A stretch of 64,000 nucleotides of DNA from Rhizobium phaseoli (GTDB lineage Bacteria > Pseudomonadota > Alphaproteobacteria > Rhizobiales > Rhizobiaceae), in the NCBI RefSeq assembly GCF_003985125.1, contig NZ_ML133569.1, forward strand, positions 62,001 through 126,000. The letters run 5' to 3'. This document shows, piece after piece, positions 58,174 to 64,000 of this stretch (the first letter of the stretch is position 1; each line of letters starts with the position of its first letter). The position numbers and the translations under genes are program-made. Under the pieces are notes generated by a model. The model ran no database searches. It saw only the letters and a list, made by a program, of their open reading frames with translations, and was not told the DNA's origin.

Positions 58174-58285
58174 AGAGCATGATGCCGAAAAGTGTAGGGG
58201 GTTTTCGGACGACATCATGCTCTAACTTTTTAATTGAGAACAGGATTCAGATTTTAGGCCGAGCGGGTCTAAAATCATCCTGTTC
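58174..58285. repeat. RIME1-type double palindrome
   Basis: Two adjacent palindromes: 58174-58223 (arms AGAGCATGATG / CATCATGCTCT) and 58238-58285 (arms GAACAGGATT / AATCATCCTGTTC around GATTTTAG / CTAAAATC). Size and double-hairpin layout are those of the Rhizobium-specific intergenic mosaic element RIME1. It lies between the convergently oriented flank of rpsD's leader and the HerA-like gene's 3' end. Confidence 0.85.
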
Positions 58286-58303
58286 TAGAGCCCGAAAGCG
58301 CCA

Positions 58304-59815
58304 CTATTCCGCAGCCAGCGGCTGATCGCCTGTATCCGGCGCATTGGCGTCACCCGGTGCGGTCTGGCAATTCATGTCGGGGAAAGCCACGATACGCTTG
58401 CCGGAGAAATCCGTGTGCACGACGACGACCCCCTGCTCCTCGAAATAGCCGAGCAGGCGGCGGGCGCGCCGCGCCGAATGGGTCCCATAGGCGCGGGCGA
58501 TGCGCGCGTCCGACGGGCACGGTTCGCCGCAGACAGCGGCCTTGGCGAGCATCAGGAACACACCCTGCAGATCATCGGTGACGCCTGACGACAGCGACAG
58601 CGCCGTCGTCCACTCATCGCTCGCCGCCGTCGCGGCATCGACGCCGGAACGGGAGATCGCCACGCGCCGGCGGAAATCCGGCAGAGCGATCGGCGGTCCC
58701 GGCACGCGGCGCATGCGCAGCCGCACGAGAAAATCCTGGTAGAGCACGGCATCGGTGCGGAAGGCGGAGGTGGGATCGTCGAGTATTTCGGCAAGCACGC
58801 CGGCCAGGCGTTCCTCCCGCTCCTCGGCGGAGATTTCCGACTGGCTCGCCCTCGCCTCGACCGGTGCAGGCGACGCCGCCGGCGTCGAGCGTGAGAGCTC
58901 CGCCAGGATATCGGTGGTCGGCCGCGGCGCCGGCGGCGCGCGGCGCACCAGCGGACGCTGAAACTCTTCCGGATCGGGCGTGAAGATCAGGTCCTCGACA
59001 TCCTGCGGCGCATCCGGCAGCGGCATCAGCTTCGGGCTGGAAGAGCGCGCCGAGGTTTCCACTGCGCCGATCTGGATCGGCAGTGGCCGGCGCGACAGCG
59101 CCGGGCCGAGTGCGACGAAATTGCCGCGCTTCAGATCGCGGAACATCTCCGCCTGGCGCCGGTCCATCCCAAGCAGGTCGGCGGCGCGCGCCATGTCGAT
59201 ATCGAGGAAGGTGCGGCCCATCAGGAAATTCGAGGCCTCGGCCGCGACGTTCTTGGCGAGTTTGGCAAGCCGCTGCGTGGCAATGACGCCGGCAAGGCCG
59301 CGCTTACGGCCGCGGCACATCAGGTTGGTCATCGCCCCGAGCGACATCTTGCGCGCATCTTCCGAGACATCGCCGCCGACGGACGGCGCAAACATCTGCG
59401 CTTCATCGACGACGACAAGAACGGGATACCAGTATTCGCGGTCGGCATCGAACATGCCGTTGAGGAAGGCGGCAGCGGCGCGCATCTGCTGCTCGATGTC
59501 GAGGCCTTCCAGCGTCAGCACGCAGGACACGCGATGCTGGCGGATACGGTTGGCGATGCCCGCCAGCTCTGCCTCGGTACGCTCGCCATCAACGACGATA
59601 TGACCGAACCTGTCGCTGAGCGTGACGAAATCACCTTCGGGATCGATGATGACCTGCTGCACCCATTGCGCGGATTGCTCGAGCAGACGGCGCAACAGAT
59701 GCGACTTGCCCGATCCGGAATTGCCCTGCACCAGCAGACGGGTCGCCAGCAGCTCCTCGATATCGAGCGTCGCCGGGCTGCCGGACGCCAATCCCATATC
59801 GATGCCAACTTGCAA
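58304..59815 (-). CDS. HerA-like ATPase
   Basis: This 503-residue protein has a P-loop domain of the HerA/FtsK class: Walker A G-N-S-G-S-G-K-S, Walker B L-V-V-V-D-E-A-Q and a T-Q-R sensor-type motif (A-T-Q-R-L) with a probable arginine-finger region. A disordered Pro-rich linker (about 270-330) and a winged-helix-like C-terminal part follow. HerA ATPases move along DNA and usually pair with NurA or a Sir2-type protein; no such partner is adjacent. The TTG at 59815 has AGGA 6 bases upstream; the ATG at 59797 is an alternative. Confidence 0.85.
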   Translation of the reverse strand: MQVGIDMGLASGSPATLDIEELLATRLLVQGNSGSGKSHLLRRLLEQSAQWVQQVIIDPEGDFVTLSDRFGHIVVDGERTEAELAGIANRIRQHRVSCVLTLEGLDIEQQMRAAAAFLNGMFDADREYWYPVLVVVDEAQMFAPSVGGDVSEDARKMSLGAMTNLMCRGRKRGLAGVIATQRLAKLAKNVAAEASNFLMGRTFLDIDMARAADLLGMDRRQAEMFRDLKRGNFVALGPALSRRPLPIQIGAVETSARSSSPKLMPLPDAPQDVEDLIFTPDPEEFQRPLVRRAPPAPRPTTDILAELSRSTPAASPAPVEARASQSEISAEEREERLAGVLAEILDDPTSAFRTDAVLYQDFLVRLRMRRVPGPPIALPDFRRRVAISRSGVDAATAASDEWTTALSLSSGVTDDLQGVFLMLAKAAVCGEPCPSDARIARAYGTHSARRARRLLGYFEEQGVVVVHTDFSGKRIVAFPDMNCQTAPGDANAPDTGDQPLAAE

Positions 59816-59941
59816 TACCGATCCTCGCGACGAAAAGACTCACATGAACGAAGCGCCATTCTTCCGAAACGGCAACGCCCCGTCTATCAAAGAATCTGCT
59901 GATTTTCAGGGCTGATTTCGCCAACCCACAGGACAATTCCC

Positions 59942-60742
59942 TCAAGCTCTCAAGCCGAATCCCTGCATCAGCCGCCGCGTCGCGAAATCCTGCTGGCCCG
60001 AGGTAAACACGGCGAAGTCGAAATTGTCGGGATGCACGGCATCGGCAACCAATGGAACCAGCGTGCGGGCGCGCCGCGCGATGGCTTCGGCCGGATCAAG
60101 CCAGTCGACCGGCCACGGAGCAATCCGCCGGAAAAGATTGGCCATGAAAGGATAATGGGTGCACGCCAACACGACGATATCCGTCTTCTGGTCGTCCTTC
60201 TCGACGAAACACTGGTCGATTTCCGCAAGCACCGCGTCGTCGGACACGGTGTCGCCGCGAATATAGGCTTCCGCCATGCGCGCCAGGTTCTCCGAGCCGA
60301 CGAGGCGGACATGGCATTGCTGCGCGAAGGACTGGATGAGATCTCGCGTATAGGCCCGCTTCACCGTGCCCGGGGTTGCGAGCACCGAGACGAGGCCGGA
60401 GCGCGTGCGCTCAGCTGCCGGCTTGATCGCCGGCACGGTGCCGACGAAGGTCATCTGAGGAAAGGCGGCGCGCAGATCGGCGCCGACCAGGGTGAAAGCG
60501 GTGTTGCAGGCGATGATGCAGACTTCGGGATCATAGTCCGTCAGCAGCTTGCCAAAGAGCCCGATAATCCGCTCCTTCAGCGCCTGTTCCTCCCAGCCGC
60601 CATAGGGAAAGCCGGCATCGTCAGCGACGTATATGAAGCCGCGCTCCGGCATCAGCACGCGCGCCTCGCGCAGTACGGTCAGCCCGCCAATGCCGGAATC
60701 GAAGAGGAGGATGGGTTTCAGCTCATTCGTCGGCGCTGTCAT
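59942..60742 (-). CDS. murI: Glutamate racemase
   Basis: This 266-residue cofactor-independent racemase makes D-glutamate for peptidoglycan. The catalytic cysteines are in A-C-N-T-A and A-C-T-H-Y-P, and the N-terminal [10 protein letters not shown] is typical. The ATG at 60742 overlaps the end of the methyltransferase gene by 20 bases; an ATG at 60754 is also in frame. Confidence 0.93.
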   Translation of the reverse strand: MTAPTNELKPILLFDSGIGGLTVLREARVLMPERGFIYVADDAGFPYGGWEEQALKERIIGLFGKLLTDYDPEVCIIACNTAFTLVGADLRAAFPQMTFVGTVPAIKPAAERTRSGLVSVLATPGTVKRAYTRDLIQSFAQQCHVRLVGSENLARMAEAYIRGDTVSDDAVLAEIDQCFVEKDDQKTDIVVLACTHYPFMANLFRRIAPWPVDWLDPAEAIARRARTLVPLVADAVHPDNFDFAVFTSGQQDFATRRLMQGFGLRA

Positions 60743-61553
60743 CGGTGGGCGCATCCTTGCCGGATCGGGTGAAACCGCCTTTGCGCGGACTGTTGCGCGT
60801 AAAGCGGTCGAGGGAAGAGATGACGCCGCGCAGCACACTGATTTCCTGTTCCGTGAATGCCCGGCGGGAGAGGACTGCGCGCAGGTTGTCGACCATTTTC
60901 GGCTTTTTCGAGGGCGGATGAAAATAGTTGCGCGAATCGAGCGCCTCTTCCAGCTGGTCGAACAGGCCGAAGAGCTGCTCCTTGGTGGACGGGCGCTGCT
61001 CGAGCGCCTGGAACGGCACGGCTTCAATATCCTCCATGCCCGATTTCATCCACTCATAGGACATGAGCAGCACGGCCTGGGCAATGTTGAGCGAGGCGAA
61101 GGCGGGATTGACAGGGAAGGTGACGATCTCGTCGGCAAGCGCCACTTCCTCATTGGTCAGGCCCCAGCGCTCGCGGCCGAAGAGGATACCAGTCGCCTCA
61201 CCTCCCCGGAATTTCGTGCGCAGCGTCTCGGCAGCAAAGACCGGCGAGCGCACCGGCTTATAATTGTCACGGCTGCGCGCCGTCGTCGCATAGACGAAAT
61301 TGAGGTCGGCGATCGCCTGCTCCAGCGTGTCATAGACCCTCGTGCCCGCGATCACGTGGTCGGCCTTCGAGGCTGCGGCCTGCGCCTTCTCATTCGGCCA
61401 GCCGTCGCGTGGATTGACGAGGCGAAGATCGACAAGGCCGAAATTCGCCATGGCGCGCGCTACCATGCCGATATTCTCGCCCATCTGCGGCTCGACCAGA
61501 ATGATAACCGGCCCTTCGGCCAGAAGTTGACGCTCGCTGTTCGTGCCTGCCAT
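60723..61553 (-). CDS. tRNA/rRNA methyltransferase, TrmJ type
   Basis: This 276-residue SPOUT enzyme has the knot motifs: [13 protein letters not shown] near residue 27, [11 protein letters not shown] and [13 protein letters not shown]. TrmJ 2'-O-methylates position 32 of tRNAs; the C-terminal about 100 residues match the TrmJ dimerisation extension. The ATG at 61553 has AAGGA 7 bases upstream. Translation couples to murI. Confidence 0.9.
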   Translation of the reverse strand: MAGTNSERQLLAEGPVIILVEPQMGENIGMVARAMANFGLVDLRLVNPRDGWPNEKAQAAASKADHVIAGTRVYDTLEQAIADLNFVYATTARSRDNYKPVRSPVFAAETLRTKFRGGEATGILFGRERWGLTNEEVALADEIVTFPVNPAFASLNIAQAVLLMSYEWMKSGMEDIEAVPFQALEQRPSTKEQLFGLFDQLEEALDSRNYFHPPSKKPKMVDNLRAVLSRRAFTEQEISVLRGVISSLDRFTRNSPRKGGFTRSGKDAPTDDSADE

Positions 61554-61557
61554 GGTC

Positions 61558-63591
61558 TTATCCTTGTTTTGAGCGCGCAATAGACTCGCCCGGCGCAAAC
61601 GGCAAGACGTCGGCCTGCGGATAGAGCCTTTCCAGCGCCGAACCGATCATTTCGAGTCCCAGCCTGGCGCCCTCGCGCGACAGCGGCAGGTGTCGTCCTG
61701 TCGTCCGCGATGCCTTGCGCTTGATCAGGAAGCAGCTGGAGCCGCGCGGGGCGGCATCGTCGATCAGCGCGAGATCGGCCGCGATCAGCCTGTTCAGATT
61801 GTCGTCGGCGGCCGGCGCTTGATAACTCTTCGCAAGGATACGCGCCCAGTAGGTGCAGGACAGGAAGATCGCCAACGTCTGGCGAATCTGGCCGGGCCGC
61901 GTCACCACCGACCAGGAAGAACCGAGTGGTCGCGCCGCCACCGTTACATCACGGTAGCAAGCATCGATCTTCTGCGACAGCGCCATCAGTTCCAAACCGC
62001 TCTTGCCATAGCCGAGGGCGCCAAGCAGATCGCGCAGCGCCAGGAACCAGCGGGCAAGCGCGGAATCGAGTGCACCGCGCGTGCGTGTGGGAAAGACGAT
62101 GAAGGCGACCGCCGTTCCGGCCGCCGCCCCGATCATGGTCTCCCCGATGCGCAGCTTCAGAAGATCGAGGGTCAGCACGCCCGTCATACCGTAGACCAGA
62201 CAGAGCACGATCGAGATGAAGAAGGTCATGGTCGCATAGGAAACCTGCAGAAAATAGAAAGCGAGGAAGATGCAGACGGCGGCAACCGGGATGGCGATAT
62301 CAGGCTCACCTGAAATCAGCGTTGCCAGCACAAGGCCGATCGCAATCCCGAACACGGTCCCGAGCGAGCGCGACAGCGCCCTCATCGCGGTGTCGCCGCG
62401 CGAATTGGTGTTGGTGAAGACGAGGAAGGAAGCAAGCACCGCCCAGAACCAGCGTTCGCGCGACAAGAGCAGTCCGAAGCTCATGGCGATCGCCGACGCG
62501 ATGGTGATCTGCAGCGCCGCGCGCAGCAGAGGATTGGCAAGCGAAAAGTCGATCGCCTGGGATTGCGCCATATCCTTGATCGCATCGATCTCGGAGAAAC
62601 CGGAGGCCTGCCCCTCGCCGATCGCCTGCGTCAACTGCTGCCGCGCCTCCCCGAGCCAGAGAAGGGCCCGCACGGTTTCGCCCTGTGGCTGATCCCTGAT
62701 GGTCTCGGCCATCCCCTCAAATCTGGCGAGTTCAGCCTCATCCGCCTCGATGACGGCATGGATGAGCGCAAAAGGCGGCGGGCTCTGGAAGCTCAGCACG
62801 ATCGCGCTCTCGGCGGCAAGATGGGCGTCGAAGAGCCGGACCGCCAGTTCGGCGGCGGGATCGGCGGCCCCATCGAAGACGCCGGTCGGCGGGCGCGGGA
62901 TAAAGGTCTCCGCCATCAGCACCACCTCCTTCAGCCGGTCTTCCAACTGACGCAGCTCCTGCCGGTCGGCGTCGCCGATCTCGGCGGCGCCGGCGATGGC
63001 GGCGAGCTTGAAGAGGATCTGATTGATCCGGCCCCTGACGCTTTCCAGCGAACGCAGCAGGTCGCGCCGCCAATCGTCTGGCAGCAACACCGCCCTCACC
63101 AGATGGCCGACAAGCACCGCGACGACGGGGCCGATCGTCACTTCAGGCAGTTCGCCAAGCGGCGGCCGGAAATAAGCGCCCATGAAATAGGAGGTGAAGG
63201 CGAACATGCCGATGGCAAAACCGCGCGGCCCGAACACACGACCTGCCGAGGCGAGTGCGATCACCGCCAGGAAGACGAGATCGGAGAGAAAGCGGCGATC
63301 CTCGAGCCCCGCCGCGATGCCGACGACGGCAAGGCTTGCCACACAGCCAAGGAGCCGCGTCACCAACTGGCGGGAATTGCCCTTGTCGCGCACCGCCACT
63401 CCGCCTTCGATCGACAGCACGATGCCGAGGCCGAAGGCCGCGGTCGGCAACGGCAGGATGAACATGTCGATGGCAAGAAGGACCAAAAAGGAGAAAACGA
63501 TCGTCAGCGTCACCCGCAGCGCCATGCGCAAGCGCGAGAGCGCCGGATCGTTGGCAAGCAGCCAGTCGCGAGCCTGAAAGCCGGAAGACAA
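61558..63591 (-). CDS. FUSC-family membrane protein
   Basis: This 677-residue protein has two blocks of about six membrane helices (roughly 20-165 and 360-510) separated and followed by cytoplasmic helical domains, the FUSC/YccS layout. FUSC members are linked to efflux of aromatic acids and to stress or envelope functions; no AaeA-type periplasmic partner is adjacent. The TTG at 63591 is spaced 8 bases from GAGGGG; the TTG at 63597 is too near. It ends 4 bases before the methyltransferase gene. Confidence 0.85.
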   Translation of the reverse strand: MSSGFQARDWLLANDPALSRLRMALRVTLTIVFSFLVLLAIDMFILPLPTAAFGLGIVLSIEGGVAVRDKGNSRQLVTRLLGCVASLAVVGIAAGLEDRRFLSDLVFLAVIALASAGRVFGPRGFAIGMFAFTSYFMGAYFRPPLGELPEVTIGPVVAVLVGHLVRAVLLPDDWRRDLLRSLESVRGRINQILFKLAAIAGAAEIGDADRQELRQLEDRLKEVVLMAETFIPRPPTGVFDGAADPAAELAVRLFDAHLAAESAIVLSFQSPPPFALIHAVIEADEAELARFEGMAETIRDQPQGETVRALLWLGEARQQLTQAIGEGQASGFSEIDAIKDMAQSQAIDFSLANPLLRAALQITIASAIAMSFGLLLSRERWFWAVLASFLVFTNTNSRGDTAMRALSRSLGTVFGIAIGLVLATLISGEPDIAIPVAAVCIFLAFYFLQVSYATMTFFISIVLCLVYGMTGVLTLDLLKLRIGETMIGAAAGTAVAFIVFPTRTRGALDSALARWFLALRDLLGALGYGKSGLELMALSQKIDACYRDVTVAARPLGSSWSVVTRPGQIRQTLAIFLSCTYWARILAKSYQAPAADDNLNRLIAADLALIDDAAPRGSSCFLIKRKASRTTGRHLPLSREGARLGLEMIGSALERLYPQADVLPFAPGESIARSKQG

Positions 63592-63693
63592 ATGCAAAAC
63601 CCCTCATGCCGCGGAAGGATCGACAAATAGTGCCATGCCTGGCGAAAGCGAACCGTCCGGGATCGAATCCCGATGGTCCCGAATGTCGCGCGC

Positions 63694-64000
63694 CTATTGG
63701 CCCTTGGCAATCAGCGCCATCGTCGCCTTTAGGGAATCGCGGGCCTGCGTTTCGATATTCTCGGTGACGATATCGTCGATCACTGCCTGGCCGGCCTCCT
63801 CGACCACCTCGAAGCGAACGGTCGTGTAGTCCTTGGCGTCAGGCGCCTCCGAGCAGGCGGATTTCTTGAAGCGCACCGTAACCTCGGTCGTCCCGTTGAC
63901 CGGGGCCGCCGCCGCCATCGTCAGATCCTCCAGCGGGCATGCGTCCTGGCCGTTGACGATGACGTCGTAATCGAAGGGCGATATGCCGTCGTCATCGACG
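63694..64000 (-). CDS. Hypothetical protein, partial (5' part beyond window)
   Basis: The frame is open from the window edge to the stop at 63694, giving at least 101 residues. An ATG at 63918 exists internally, but residues upstream of it (D-Y-D-V-I-V-N-G-Q-D-A-C-P-L-E-D) read as coding, so the gene starts outside. Two Cys are visible (A-C-P and A-C-S), consistent with a periplasmic disulfide. No family recognised. Confidence 0.6.
   Translation of the reverse strand, partial: VDDDGISPFDYDVIVNGQDACPLEDLTMAAAAPVNGTTEVTVRFKKSACSEAPDAKDYTTVRFEVVEEAGQAVIDDIVTENIETQARDSLKATMALIAKGQ

Noticed and set aside
63658..63672. tRNA T-arm-like sequence CGGGATCGAATCCCG
   Set aside because: Loop is five bases, not seven, and no acceptor or anticodon stems can be built around it.

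Overview
The window is about 61-62% GC, with long AUG/GUG/UUG-initiated genes, rhizobial promoter signatures (CTTGAC-N17-CTATAT type) and rhizobial intergenic palindromes, including a RIME1-type pair of palindromes. With the gene content (iscS-sufB-C-D-S-T-A operon with RirA and Irr-like boxes, purCSQ/purL, gcvTHP) this points to a chromosome of the Rhizobium etli/leguminosarum group (Alphaproteobacteria, Rhizobiales). No rRNA, tRNA, CRISPR array, prophage or complete insertion sequence was found. Most of the window is core metabolism; the accessory signal lies mainly in the spaces between genes.

Layout: 1-3.5 kb is the glycine cleavage operon (gcvT end, gcvH, gcvP). 3.7-5.9 kb holds a GH25 muramidase-like lipoprotein, a short flagellar-rod-like protein and a secreted unknown. 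6.0-13.4 kb is a leftward Fe-S assembly operon (NifS/IscS-type desulfurase, sufB, small ORF, sufC, sufD, sufS, sufT, sufA) with an IRO box, an Irr-like box and a promoter at its head and a 24-bp tandem repeat before sufB. 13.6-25.7 kb holds a small hydrolase, an O-acyltransferase, GNAT, anmK, tyrS, a trehalose-synthase-like GH13 enzyme, a large AsmA/YhdP-type protein, a Bcp peroxiredoxin and a DUF455 protein. 25.8-33.7 kb has an M23 peptidase, rhlE, a Nudix hydrolase, a MITE-like element, TfoX-N, flavin reductase, an orphan ABC binding protein, rpe, DUF2259 and a membrane protein.

33.8-48.3 kb carries purine synthesis genes (purB; purC-purS-kptA-purQ; purL-bolA) interrupted by membrane proteins, a GGDEF-EAL protein, a lipoprotein, a DUF1127/MocR divergent pair and a PagL-like protein. 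48.3-50.5 kb is a lineage-specific-looking insert (palindromic repeats, a serine hydrolase, a very basic small protein) separating bolA from the CGFS glutaredoxin. 51-55.3 kb has two tandem duplications: Bcr/CflA-type MFS pumps and inositol-monophosphatase-family enzymes. 55.4-64 kb holds ttcA, glsA, rpsD, a RIME1 element, a HerA-like ATPase, murI, a TrmJ-type methyltransferase, a FUSC membrane protein and a partial secreted unknown.

Functional links visible: Fe-S assembly, BolA/CGFS glutaredoxin and an iron-permease-like protein form an iron/Fe-S theme; the pur genes form one pathway in several blocks. I did not find a clearly new multi-gene system. The best unexplained items are the palindromic 24-bp repeats before sufB, the inverted-repeat element whose two ends supply both stop codons of the flanking convergent genes, kptA inside the pur operon, and several palindromic operators.
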